The translations under genes and the position numbers were made by a program. Below are positions 46,292-57,821 of a DNA stretch of 64,000 nt, in pieces. Within the stretch, counting starts at the first letter, position 1; the number at the start of each line of letters is the position of its first letter. Source of the DNA: Clarkia xantiana subsp. parviflora (lineage: Eukaryota > Streptophyta > Magnoliopsida > Myrtales > Onagraceae); assembly GCA_036873135.1 (NCBI GenBank), contig JAPTYO010000004.1, positions 41,821,105 to 41,885,104 on the forward strand, in the 5' to 3' direction. Below the pieces are notes generated by a model, which was not told where the DNA came from, did not search any database, and saw nothing but the letters and a program-made list of their open reading frames with translations.

Positions 46292-47060
46292 TAAAAAGTC
46301 GCCTTAAGTGGTGCCCGAAGAAAAGCCGCCTTAAGTGGTGCACGATGTAAAATCGCCTTAAGTGGTGTATGTTATTTATCGTTTGATTCGATGTAAATTT
46401 TGTGCCATCAATGAATAAAGAGGTTGCTTCCAATCAGAGCTATTCTTAGATTTATTCTAAGCGTTATAAAGTCGCCTTGACTGGTGCACGAAAAAAGTCG
46501 CCTTAAGTGGTGCACGAAAAAAGTCGCCTTGAGTGGTGCGTGAGAAAAGTCGCCTTGAGTGGTGCACGAAAAAAGTCGCCTTGAGTGGTGCGTGAGAAAA
46601 GTCGCCTTGAGTGGTGCACGAGAAAAGTCGCCTTAAGTGGTGCACGGGAAAAGTCGCCTTGAGTGGTGCGTGAGAAAAGTCGCCTTGAGTGGTGCACGAA
46701 AAAAGTCGCCTTAAGTGGTGCATGAAAAAAGTCGCCTTGAGTGGTGCGTGAGAAAAGTCGCCTTGAGTGGTGCACGAGAAATGTCGCCTTAAGTGGTGCA
46801 CGGGAAAAGTCGTCTTAAGTGATGCACGAGATTAAGTCGTCTTAAGTGATGCATGATTCTTAGATTTACTCTTAGTGTTGTCAAAGTCGTCTTAAGTGAT
46901 GCACGAGATTAAGTCGTCTTAAGTGATGCATGATTTTTAGATTTACTCTAAATATTGGAAAAGTCGCCTTAAGTGGTGCATGATGGTAAGACACCTTAAG
47001 TGGTGCAAGTCAGTAAATCGTCTTAAGTGATGCATGAGAATATCTTAAGTGTCGAGGTTT
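46292..47060 (+). repeat. Tandem repeats of about 26-29 bp after pol (element A)
   Basis: The same unit as in element B (AAGTCGCCTTGAGTGGTGC...), but about 25 copies. It includes a higher-order pattern in which units ending CACGAAAA alternate with units ending GTGAGAAA. The copy number differs from B although the flanking genes are alike. Confidence 0.9.
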
Positions 47061-47115
47061 CGACTTAAGAAGGTATAGTAAAGCCACTTGGAGAAGTGCA
47101 ATGAAAAAATCGGAA

Positions 47116-49893
47116 CTAAGAGAGTCTGATATTAATAGGGCTCGAAGGCCCGATGATTACAAAAAGAGGAGAATACAAGGACTCTAAAGATAAGCAGTTA
47201 GGCTTGGCCTTGTTGGCGGCATCAACGGGAGCGGGGTCCACGAAGTCGGTGGCAGAAGGCTCCACAGGTTCAGCCGCTGGAGGGTCGATTATCGGAGCGT
47301 CGGCACTTGGAGGCTCCGCTGCATCTTCAACAATCGCGGGAGTGCTCCCTCCATCACTCTCCTCCGAGAGAGCAAAGTACTTCTTCGCGAAGGGAGCAAG
47401 AGAGGGAAACTTGTCGAAGTTGATGGCGTCGCCATACTCCAGGTAGAGTTCCTCGACTGCGTTGAAGAGGGTGTTCTCCACCTCCGCGCTGCAGAACTTT
47501 ACAGCATCAGCCTGGAAGTCCTCAGACCCCCGATAATCCTCGCGGCCCTTGGTCTCGTCCGCGACCAGCTGCGCAGGAACCCCCGCAACTTGCTCCTCCA
47601 GAGCCTTCTTCTCGAGGACAAGCTTGCCCTCAGCAGCCTGCCGCTCCTGTTGCTCCCGTCTCAGGAGCTCCTCAAAGTCACCAACCTGCTTTTGGAGGTC
47701 CCAAGCCTTTCGGTCGAGGATAGCCTGCTCCTTGGCCAGCTTCCCTCGCGAAGACTTGGAGGCCGCAAGATCCTCCTTGAGCTTGGCGAAGGCCGCCCGG
47801 TCTCGCTCCCGGGACTCCTCAAAGGCGAAGAGGTACCCATAGAGACGGTTGATGTCCCCGATCTCCTGCGATAGAAGAAAGAGAAGTGTTAACGGGTAAG
47901 CAACCAGCTTTACTGATGAAAGAGAGAAGCGAATCTTACCTCTATCCGACGCATGGACATTTCTCGAACATCCCGACGCATCGCCTCCCGATTCAAGGAA
48001 ATCGGATACCGCATGCTGGGCAGAATTGAGCCTGCCAGCAGATGCAGAGCCAGCTCCGGGGGGGCATCCCCTTGTCGAAGCTGGACCCCTTGCAGCGTTT
48101 GGATTGGGGTCCAGGGAGCATCTGCTTGTGCGGGGTCGAAGGCCCTGTAGAAACTCCCGTCGAGAGGGAGAGGAGAAGGGCCAGCACGAGTCGTGGAGGG
48201 GCGCGCCTCCGGCTCGCCCCGGGCTGGGGAAGGAGTGAATTGTGGATGGGCGACGGCTGTCGCTGCTGCGGAGAAGACGAGGGGGGCAGCCCCTGGAAGG
48301 TTGGTTTCAGGGGGGATTACCCCGTCCTCCGACGATGACGAAGGGAGCAACCCTCATCAGTCTCCTCGAAGGAGTCCAAGGTTTCCACCCGACGAAATTG
48401 TTCGCCGGTCGGGGTTTCCTCCCCTGTTGAAGGAGGCGCCCCTGCTGAGGGTGGTGCACCCACTGAAGCTCCAGCACCCGACGGAGCTCCTGAGCGACCT
48501 GCACCTAAAGGACGAGAAAAGGCCTTAGAAATGTAATCAGGAAGTTCATCAGAGCCCTTACACCAAACAATACGTCGGGAGACATATTGGTCCTTCCCGC
48601 GATAGTTGTAATAGCCCGCCTTCAGGACACGAGGAGTTTCCCCCGAAGGACTCGTTTGACATCAGCGATGCGAGCCTCCATGGTCGAAGGAATCAACTCC
48701 TTCGGGACCATCCTCCTGTACGATTTAATAGCAAGACGAAGCTTTTTACCTTCTTCAGCGCTCTGGACGTCAAAGAACTTATCCACCTCCACACGGCTCT
48801 GCTTTGGTTGCTCCGCGGAAGGAGATCCCGATGGAGCATCAGCCTTCTTGGCTGACTTCCTCTTCCGCGTGGGGCGGACAGCATCGGTCTCCCCTTGCTT
48901 AAGGATCAGATTGGTCAGCACGGATACCTTCTTGGCTGCAAACAGTAAAGGAAAAAGGGTTAGAGATTTACCCAGGAAACCATATTGGAGGGACCGTCGA
49001 AGAGCTGCCCCCCGGAGACTATGTCGAGGAGTCGGATCCCGGCATTCACCAGGTCCCGCTCCACAAGAGAATTGGCGTCAAGGGGAGTGTAGGACTCCCC
49101 CCACCGATAAAGCTGGATGAGCTGAAGAGTCTGGAAGTCTTCATCGGTATAGGTGTGGAAGGCGGGAGGAGAATCCGCTTCCACCTCCCATCGGGGCCAT
49201 GGGATCGAGGAGTTTTTTGTGAAGAAGTAGCTCCTCTTCCACCCGCTATTATCGGACCTCGTATCGACCAGGAGTCCCCGACCCTTGACCACCTTCCAGG
49301 TGTCAGTGGTCCAGTTGCACAACCCGAGTTGCGTCTTGTTCCACTTTGGCATCCGGGGATAGAAGGCGCAAACCCCTGCCTCGTTGCACTTCATCCCGTA
49401 AAAGGTCCTGAAGAGCTTGAGGCAGTATACCCACTGCTGTCGGAAGCAGAGGACCTGGAAGGCGTTCCACAGGCGTATGGCATGCGGAGAGAAAGTGGTC
49501 GGATGGGTTTTGTAGTGCTGGCACATCTCGACCAGATTACCGCAGAAGGGAAATCTGATCCCCGCGGATACTTGTCCCGTAGAGACAAATACCTCCCCCT
49601 TCCGGGGACGAGTAACCTCAAGGCTACCCGAGGGACGAGGCCAGGGATAGGGGAAACGAGGTTCCCAGGTAGAGGTGATGCATCCCTCCCGGAGAGCTGC
49701 ATCATAGGCGGTGCTGGAGATTTCGTTCAGAGCATAGTCGAAGTTAAAGGGCTTCCTTCCCTCAGAACCGGATTCACTGTCTGAAATCAGCCATGGAAAG
49801 GGACATTGGGTTTTCCGCGAAATTGCGAACAAATCAAGCAGAAATTAAGGGAGAAGATAAGCGAACAACAGAGAAGAAACCCTTACCAGACAT
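47116..49893 (-). pseudogene. Opposite-strand spliced gene of element A (broken)
   Basis: Same model as in element B: exon 1 49893-49887 (ATGTCTG), intron 106 bp, exon 2 49780-47940, intron 74 bp, exon 3 from 47865. The start reads M-S-D-S-E-S-G-S-E-G-R-K-P-F, matching B only when the first intron is removed. Four breaks: a C run of six instead of seven at 49008-49013 (shift), a 1-bp loss near 48647, a TAA for CAG at 48319-48317, and a 1-bp loss near 47205 that removes the normal stop, so the frame runs on to 47116. Domain order is as in B: N-terminal domain, basic and Ser/Pro linker, coiled coil, acidic tail. Confidence 0.75.
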
Positions 49894-50052
49894 GATGATT
49901 GAAGGTTGAAGGAGTGAACTTCGCGTTGCCGGAAAGATGATCGGTGGAACACTAAGATCTTCAGAATCGCAGAGCTTGAATTTGCAGAGAAATTGCAGAA
50001 AGCTTTTGAAAATTCGGAGACGGTAAAAGTGAAACTGTGCCCACGGTTAGGG

Positions 50053-50059
50053 TTTTATA
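50053..50059 (-). promoter_or_regulatory. Candidate TATA box of the opposite-strand gene, element A
   Basis: TATAAAA on the minus strand followed by CCCTAACC, 160 bp before the ATG, as in element B. Confidence 0.6.
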
Positions 50060-50430
50060 GACGAAGAGGACATTCGAAGGGACGCTTCGATCTGAATCGT
50101 CGAAGTTGAAGCGTTCTGATCTGAGCCGTTGAGATGAAACGTCCAGAATGGCAACGGACGCAATGATGAAACAGCCTGAAAAGCACTTTTAAGAAAAAGC
50201 AGGCGCGAAAAATCAGGCACGAGTACTGAAGACGTCGCTTCGTTATCTGCTGCATTAAATGGCTGGGGAACCGAGGAGTCCTCTCGGATTTGGCAGTTAT
50301 CCACAGGGTATTGAGGAAACGTAAACAAGAAGACTCACACTAAGTGACCATGCCAAGGAAAAGATCCCCGACTTCGACGTTGGGAGGTCGGGAGTTGAGA
50401 AGACACGACGAACTGTAAGTCCCTCATGTC
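50060..50430. other. Region upstream of the opposite-strand gene, element A
   Basis: About 370 bp similar throughout to 40505-40874 in element B, without coding sequence. Its conservation between two diverged elements fits a promoter. Confidence 0.5.
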
Positions 50431-50441
50431 TTGGGGGCAAA
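50431..50441 (+). other. Polypurine tract of element A
   Basis: TTGGGGGCAAA directly before the 3' LTR. Confidence 0.8.
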
Positions 50442-51094
50442 TGATGGGTTCTGCTATGGCCGTTAGGCCCCTTAACGGCGAGGAAACGGCGAACAGGCCC
50501 ACTGGGCCCCAAATGAAGGTCAAGATGACCCAGGAGAAGGGTCCCGACATAGGGAGTCCCGATGATGAAAGGTCCCGACAGAGTCGGTCCCGATAGGTGA
50601 GCTGGAAGCTCCCCATGAGAAGCCTTTAAGTAGGCCCCGATGACGAATCCCTGAGAACGATTGGCCCTGTCACAATGACGAGGGGCCCCGAGCGGTGACA
50701 TAACGAGATAACTCTGGAGTCCCCGATGTTAGTCGGGACTTGCCATCAGAGGTTAAGGCCGAGATACGCGGGGCGTGGCCGAGATACGCGGAGCGTAGTT
50801 GAGATACGTGGAGCGTGGCCGAGATACACGGGATACGGGCTAACCACCCCAACGGTTCACCAGGTAACTGAGGTACCTCTCCGCCTATAAAAGGGCAGAG
50901 GTCACGTCATGTCATTTACGTTGTGTTATACACTTTGAGATTACTGCTTGCCAGTCCATACGAGATACACATTTAAGCATCGGAGAGGGATTCTGGGTCA
51001 CCGCCCGGTCTATCCCCTCTTTGCAGGACCACGTGGAGCGAAGGAACTAGGATCGCCGTCAAAGACCGTACCGGAGTTCCACCATGATCCAACA
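50442..51094 (+). repeat. 3' LTR of element A
   Basis: 653 bp, 61 bp shorter than the 5' copy because it has lost about three of the 20-bp U3 repeats (block at about 50755-50835). Otherwise it is very similar to 28908-29621. Confidence 0.92.
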
Positions 51095-53513
51095 GGAAGC
51101 AGAGATGACACCTCTTGTTCAAAAACTAAAGATAGCGGCAGGAAACAGTATATAGTACGCTCATGTTTCGACACGTCGACAAGAGGTGCAACAATTCATT
51201 TTCAAAGTTCTAAGTATAACTGCCATGATCTCGAGTACGCGTACGCACGTATCAACATACCAACGTGAGGTCTACTACTTTAGGGCTAAGCGGCTATCAT
51301 GTCCGCACGTCTCTTGGTGGCTATCATGTCCGCAAAATCAGCTAAGTCTGGGTGTATACTCTGGAAGATACGCATTGACAAATCAGTCAACAAGGATGAA
51401 CAACAACTTGATTAGTGCGTGTATACGCGACAGTCATTAATGCAAGCATTAAGGAATGAACACTCTCCCGATGGAGACAACTACATATCTACAGACTTGT
51501 TAGTCTCTACACATCATATAGCGAACATCCACCTCGGGGGGTAACTCTATGCTAACATGGGCCTCGTCCCGACGCTCACATGTTTTATGTGATCAACGCA
51601 CATCTACATGAGACTCTATGACAACATGGGCCTCACCCTGACACCTACGTGTTCTACGTAATCAACTTAATGCAGGACTACGACATGTATGTTGACATAC
51701 AAATGAGAAATTCTAAGTGTTCAAGATATTACATCATGCATGCTATGATCATGTACACAACGAGCAACGCGTGCGACACATGACAAAGTGTCGACTATTA
51801 AGAAATATTCCCAAGTATTTTGCTATGTCAGCAGTTGACATATAACGAAGTATCAACTGGCGAAGAAATATTTTCTAAGTGCTCTACCATATGTCAGATA
51901 ACACGCGTCAACAAGCAAGAAATATTTTCTAAGTGTTCTTGCATGTCAGCATGTCAACATGTGACGGGAGATCGACAACCGATGACATACACCTTATGTA
52001 TACATCAAGTCTATGGATACAGCGTACATAGCAATGGATAGAGAAAAGATTCTAAGTGTGGGGGCAAGTGCGCACATACAAGTGCGTACGTACGAGCACG
52101 CGCATACAGCTATCGACATACAACGACATGTCGGCTATCAGGAATATTTTCTAAGTATTTCAACTATGTCAGTTGTGAGCTTACAACGGGATGCCGGCTG
52201 TCAGGAATGTTTTCTAAGTGTTCCACCATGTCAACAATCAACAACCGACTGTCACGACAACGTGCATACACGCAACAGTCTCTCATACAGACATCTAAGC
52301 AGTGAACACTCCATATGGAACAACTATGTACGTATAAGACTTGTTAGTCTTCGCACAACAAGTAACAAGCATCATGCAAGGGGGGTAACTTCCTCAACAC
52401 ATCGACCTTCATGTCGACATCAAGCTCATACTCGCAGCATACATGATTACAAGGGTGAAATATTTCTAAGTGTTTTGCTCAAGATGACAGTCAGCATATT
52501 GCAAGCTGTCAGCATGCTACTAAGTGTCAGCATATTACTAAGTATCGACATGCTAAATGTCAACATGATGCTACATGTCCGCGTACTACAAGTTGACAGC
52601 ATCCTACTAAGTGTCAACATGCTACTACATATCGACATACAACAAGCTGTCAGCATACTATCAAGTATCAACGTACGACAAGGTGTCGACATGCAACAAA
52701 ATATGACTGAAATATTTTCTAAGTATTTTTCTTACGACATGGGACTATACGCAACAAGAAACCAGCCGTCAGAAAATATTGTCTAAGTATTTCCTTGATG
52801 TCAACAATCAACAAGCGGCATGGAATCAACTATCTAGGAGCATTCTCCAAGTATACTAATATGATGACGGATAACATACATCAAGTGGCAAACATCAACT
52901 ACTACGAAATATTTTCTAAGTGTTTCTATGCCGGCAGTCGACAAGAATCATATGACGACATCAATGGTAACAAGCACTAGATATTATTGAAATATTTTCT
53001 AAGTGTTTTAGCATGTTTGCAGGCAGTGACCAACGATCAATACATGATGCTCAACGCACATTGCCTAAGTTATCACTACCAACATACAACCATTGACGAT
53101 CATGTACGAACAACTACCGATCGTAAACATCGAGCATACTAAATCAACGGCTAAGGCATGGAGCAACAAGTCGGCAATGAATACTATGCATAAGGGAAGT
53201 GTAACAATTCATTTGCACTTTTCTAAAATTTTCAGCACTTAGAAAAATTTTGGCCGATTTAGGGCTAAGTATCCTAATGCATTTCATCAAACACCTTGTA
53301 TGCATGCTAAGGTGACTACTACAAATTTACACCTCCATAAGCTCCTTCTTCATCAAGCAATGAGAGCTTCTTGGAAAACTATCAAAGGAGGATGTAAGCT
53401 AATGACTATTCTCTCTCCTAATTTTCACTAATACTGTCTACACCATGTGCCAAGGACTAAATTCAAATCTATTTTCACACAAGTCCCTAGCATCATGTAT
53501 GAGCATGTTTACA
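51095..53513. other. Noncoding interior of the gag-only element, right part, with a recurrent motif
   Basis: No gene recognised. GAAATATTTTCTAAGTGTT or a close variant recurs about ten times between 51800 and 53010, at irregular spacing of 50-250 bp. Between 52490 and 52700 it is mixed with an imperfect repeat of about 20 bp (GTCAGCATGCTACTAAGT). One copy near 52050 reads TTCTAAGTGTGGGGGCAAG, which looks like a polypurine tract. Confidence 0.65.
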
Positions 53514-53887
53514 TCTCTTGTCAGACCTAAAATCTGACCTAAGGCGATTTACGTTTTGAAAAACGTTGATTTTGAAAGAATCGCCACTAGTTAATTAAAA
53601 TGCTAACTAGAATCTTAAATTTCCTAAGCGAATAACGAATTAAATACCTAGGTACAAAATCGGTCTACGAATAGAAATTCAGATTCGGGGGTTCTGTTAC
53701 GAATTAAAAATATGAATTTTTAACTACGTCTTTTCGGTACTCAATTCACATATTGCCAACTTCATTTTAATTATTTATTTTTCCTACATTTAAGTTTATT
53801 TTATAAAAACTAAATTACAGAAGGAATAAATCTAGACTTACAATTGTTAGAGGTGACTAATATCCAAGTTACTAAATAATATATATT

Positions 53888-53901
53888 GATGGATTATTAT
53901 A

Positions 53902-53953
<52 letters not shown>
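53888..53953. repeat. TA dinucleotide microsatellite
   Basis: About 30 TA units with one ATC interruption. A frame of alternating Tyr-Ile across it is an artefact. Confidence 0.9.
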
Positions 53954-53954
<1 letters not shown>

Positions 53955-54084
53955 GCATTTGTCAACTATGACATTAACTTGGGAACTTGAAAAGCAATAA
54001 ATAAATAATATAAAACAAATTATAGAAAACAAACCAAATAGAAGATTTTGGCTAATCCTCTTCTTATTCCTCTGTATACGTCTT

Positions 54085-56473
54085 TATTGGGATATTATAT
54101 GTATGGGGACTAATATCTAATTATGCTAAGTTGTCTTAGTTCTAGTATTTACATTCTAGTCCCTAATGTTTACTAGGGTTTTCATATTAGCCCATGAGGT
54201 CTCCTATATAAAGGAACCTCCACTATTGTAATGGTTAAGCAAACCTTCTCATTATATTTAGTATATTGAAAGCTTTGCTCCTATCTTTCTCTCCAACCAA
54301 TCCAACGATTATAAACATTTATATGGTATCAGAGCTGGTTTTACGGCACTTGCTTGGAGATGAAGAAATCCTGAATTTCTTCATTCTTCTTCAAGATCTT
54401 TGGGATTTCAGCTTGGATTGTTCATTTGATTGCTCATTCATCTTTGATTTCGCCATTTCTTGTTCAAGGATGGCTGTGTGTAAGTCTCATTTCAAGATCT
54501 ATTTGGTGCTCAGCTGAGTTGAAGTTGAGTTCTTGGGTTGAGCTTGAATTGAGTAGTTTTGCCTAGTTCTACTTGATTTGAGCTACAGATTGGTGTATTC
54601 GTTGATTGCTATTGAGGATTTGTTGGGTTGGAATTGTAGATTTCTGAATCTACAATCATTTTCTATTGATTGTTCTTGGATCTGTGCGTGGAATTCCTTG
54701 GCTGCACAGATTGCTTGCTAGTTTTGCTAGCTTGCCTATTTTGGACTATTGGTGAGCTGTTCTTGGCTGGATTGCTAGCTGTCTGTTTTGTCCTATTGGA
54801 ATTGTTGTTTCTTGGTGATTTGCTGGGCAAATTTCGTGATTATTGGATTATTCTTGAGGAACAGGAATAAAGGTGGTGCCTTTCGTTTCTTCAACTAAGC
54901 AGGATTGAATAACTTTTCGTGTTCTTGCTTAGTGGGATTTGATTTTGGTGCTACAGTAGAGAGGAAAGGAGCGTCCGGATCCAGTACAACAGGCTTCTTG
55001 ATGGTGGCATGTACTATCCTTCCTTGGACGCACACTCTACATAGTGACAATGGAACAAGAGAAAAAAAAAAGGTGAGACCTTTGTCGTTTTGGATTGTAC
55101 TGTATCGTCTTCTTATTCTTCAATAGAATTGTGTACGACCATATTCATTGAAGGAGAAGCAAATTGAAGCATCTGGTTGTTGAGTTGCTGAGTTTGATAC
55201 ACCTGAAGCTAAACTTGATTCTCGAAGCTAGGGTCTAGTATTGTTTTTCATGGTAGTTCAAACTTTGATTCGGCCATTGAAGTGAATTTCAGGCTGCCTA
55301 AATTCGACTTGCTAATTTTGATCCGAGATTGATTAATTTTGGTTGATCTGAAGCTAGGCTCGAGGTCTGCTGTTTGTGTTAGTTAAGAGTAATTAAGACC
55401 TAAGTTGGTCGGAATGCTTCGTTCAAGGTATGAACTCATCAGAAGCTAACAATGATGTCAGACTTGCTGCAATTTTTTTGTTTCTGCTGTAATTTTCAGC
55501 TTGTGGTTTGCACACAAGGTGTTCGATGAAATGTCTAGCTGGATTATTTGAGCATTTTATGGCATTTACTGCTTGTTTTGGCTCTTGAATTGCTGGATTT
55601 CAGCTGGTTTTGTTGTTGATTGGAGCATGAAGTTGTTTTGAGGACAGTTTTTTGAAGATTGGGGGTCATTCGAAATTGGATTTTCGGGGGCCGTTTTGTG
55701 AAGACCGAGTTTAAATGTACCTTGGTTTATTGTGGTGGAGCATTATGTTGCTCTTTTGATTGGAAAGATGTTGGAGCATTGTGTTGCTCTTTTGTTTGGG
55801 TTGTTGAAGATTGAAGCATTGAAGCTTCGTCTTTTGTTTGTTGGATTTTGATGGACCTCATATTGTTGAGGATTGGAGTTCAAGGACCATAGGTGGCAAC
55901 TGTCATCACTACACGTGAATTTTCACCACCTCTGAGAGCATGTGTTATTGCTACAAGTGGGTGTTCACCCCTGAGAGCTTGATGAAGACCCCGATTGTTG
56001 CTACACGTGAATTTTCACCACCTCTGAGAGCATGTGTTATTGCTACAAGTGGGTGTTCACCTCTGAGAGCACAGTGGCCTTGAAGTTTGAAGATTGGAGC
56101 ATGTGGCTTCATTTTTTGTTTGTTGATGATTGGAGTTTGGAAGCTCCGTTTTGAAGATTGATTTTTGGGATTCAATTGTTGAAGATTGGTGATGCGTTTC
56201 GGATTGAAGAAGGAAGAAGAAGAAGATGGGGGAATATTGTGATATTATATGTATGGGGACTAATATCTAATTATGCTAAGTTGTCTTAGTTCTAGTATTT
56301 GCATTCTAGTCCCTAATGTTTACTAGGGTTTTCATATTAGCCCATGAGGTCTCCTATATAAAGGAGCCTCCACTATTGTAATGGTTAACCAAACCTTCTC
56401 ATTATGTTTAGTATATTGAAAGCTTTGCTCCTATCTTTCTCTCCAACCAATCCAACGATTATAAACATTTATA
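54085..56473 (+). mobile_element. Nonautonomous copia-type LTR element, 2.4 kb, noncoding
   Basis: LTRs 54085-54323 and 56235-56473, 239 bp each, with about five differences (about 98% identity), flanked by GTCTT (54080-54084, 56474-56478). The primer-binding site TGGTATCAGAGC is at 54324 and the polypurine tract GATGGGGGAA is just before 56235. The 1.9-kb interior has only short frames and a duplicated block of about 110 bp near 55900-56080 (TGCTACAAGTGGGTGTTCACC). No Gag, protease, integrase or reverse transcriptase motif is present. It must have moved using proteins of another copia element, and fairly recently. Confidence 0.9.
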
Positions 56474-57172
56474 GTCTTCCCCGAGATTTAATTCTCGTCG
56501 GTGCTTAGCTAGTGGATGATGAACAGTGGGCAGAGGTGGTAGAGAACGACTGTGAAACTGGGAGACGAGATGGAAAACAACGAACGAGGTCCGAACTGTG
56601 GAGCGAGCGGGCAACGAGAGCTGGCCGAGAAGTGATGGGTCGAAGCGTTGCTGGTGTGGTCGGAGGTCCAGTAACGTCTGAAGGTGAGGGAAGATCGATG
56701 ATTAGCGGATCAGGAGGGTGAACGGAGAGTGGCGTCGTTGTATTCGCCGGAGTCAAGAACAGCACCGGAGGTCCATGGCTGGCAGCGAAGGGAAGAAGAC
56801 AGCAAGCACGAAAAAAATATTTATAAAAAAAAACTTACACAAATTTCGAGGAGGAAAATTATTTTTTATTACGGATTTTCTCTTGTGTGCCCCTATTACA
56901 TTGAAAATCACCTCTATTTATACTAATCTAAACCTAAGCTAACTAGGAAATAAATATTACAGATTTATTCTAACCATAAATGCTAAATATTCATAAAATA
57001 TACTCTAAATATTCAACAAATATTCTTTGCAATAAATACAAATAATTATCATTTAAGCCAATCCTATCTTTAGAAACTTCGCGACCTTCCATATTTAAAT
57101 ACTTCATTTTTTTTTGCGCATCACATATGACACTTTGAACGTCTACGCGCGGACCAAAATTAGGTGTTTACA

Positions 57173-57821
57173 TCTCTCCTATGCTTACATTACATACATG
57201 CTCCCTAATGTTACATGACGCGCTACATACAATTATTATTGCATGTTACGTACACATAGGCTTTTATGGATGATATTATTTTTATATATGCATGATTCTA
57301 ACTTATGATTGCTACGTGATTATTTTTATAATCTAAGTATGAATTGCATGTTTACATCATATTACATGCTAACATCGTATTCTATGTTTACATCATGCTT
57401 CATGTTGACAAGCGTGCTCTCCAATTTTATATTGCTCTAAGTATTTTGCTTATTGCGCGATGACGTCATCCATATGCTATGTTGTCATCTCCATGTTAAC
57501 ATCATGTTACACGTTTACGTCACGTACCATGATGACACCACGTTGCATGTTTATTTATTATTACGAGTATTTCGCTTATTGCATGTTATTACGAATATGT
57601 CGTTAATTGCACGCTGTTATATGTATACCGTCTGTTACGCTAACCCCGTAAACATATTACGCACGTTCATCGAAAAAGTAAAGATGGACGAACTCGGCTC
57701 CGCGCATTCGATTGAAAAACAGGCCACCCCTGAGGTTAGTGCAGAACCTAAATTGGACGAATATCCTATCTTAAATAGAGTCAAGCATGGGTTTTGAACC
57801 GCTACTTGACTCGGGTGCAAG
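57173..57821. other. Interior end of the gag-only element
   Basis: About 650 bp with recurring CATGTT(T/A)ACATCATG-like words and a small frame at 57659-57797 that ends just before the LTR (contains I-E-K-V-K-M-D-E-L-G). The purine tract before the LTR is poor (CTCGGGTGCAAG). Confidence 0.5.

Larger units (their letters stand above)
28908..51094 (+). mobile_element. Tat-like Ty3/gypsy element A, interrupted by element B
   Basis: 5' LTR 28908-29621, primer site, gag start 29659-30564, [element B], rest of gag-pol 41607-46291, tandem repeats, opposite-strand gene 47116-49893, polypurine tract, 3' LTR 50442-51094. Flanks GAAAG (28903-28907) and GGAAG (51095-51099) look like a duplication with one mismatch. 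Without B it is about 11.1 kb. Gag-pol has three nonsense codons and one frameshift besides the insertion. Confidence 0.92.
53519..57172 (+). mobile_element. Solo LTR, about 1.26 kb, split by a copia-type element
   Basis: Begins TGTCAGACCTAAAATCTGACC and ends TTAGGTGTTTACA, flanked by TCTCT on both sides (53514-53518, 57173-57177). After taking out 54085-56473 and one duplication, about 1260 bp remain without any pol or gag, so a solo LTR is the simplest reading. It contains a TA-dinucleotide run at 53888-53953. Confidence 0.65.

Noticed and set aside
46457..46801. Open frames of 90-114 codons on the minus strand in the tandem array
   Set aside because: They only translate the 27-bp repeat (H-H-L-R-R-x-F-S-C-T-T-Q-G-D-F again and again); unit length divisible by three keeps them open.
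53847..54032. Minus-strand frame rich in Tyr-Ile
   Set aside because: It comes from the TA microsatellite.
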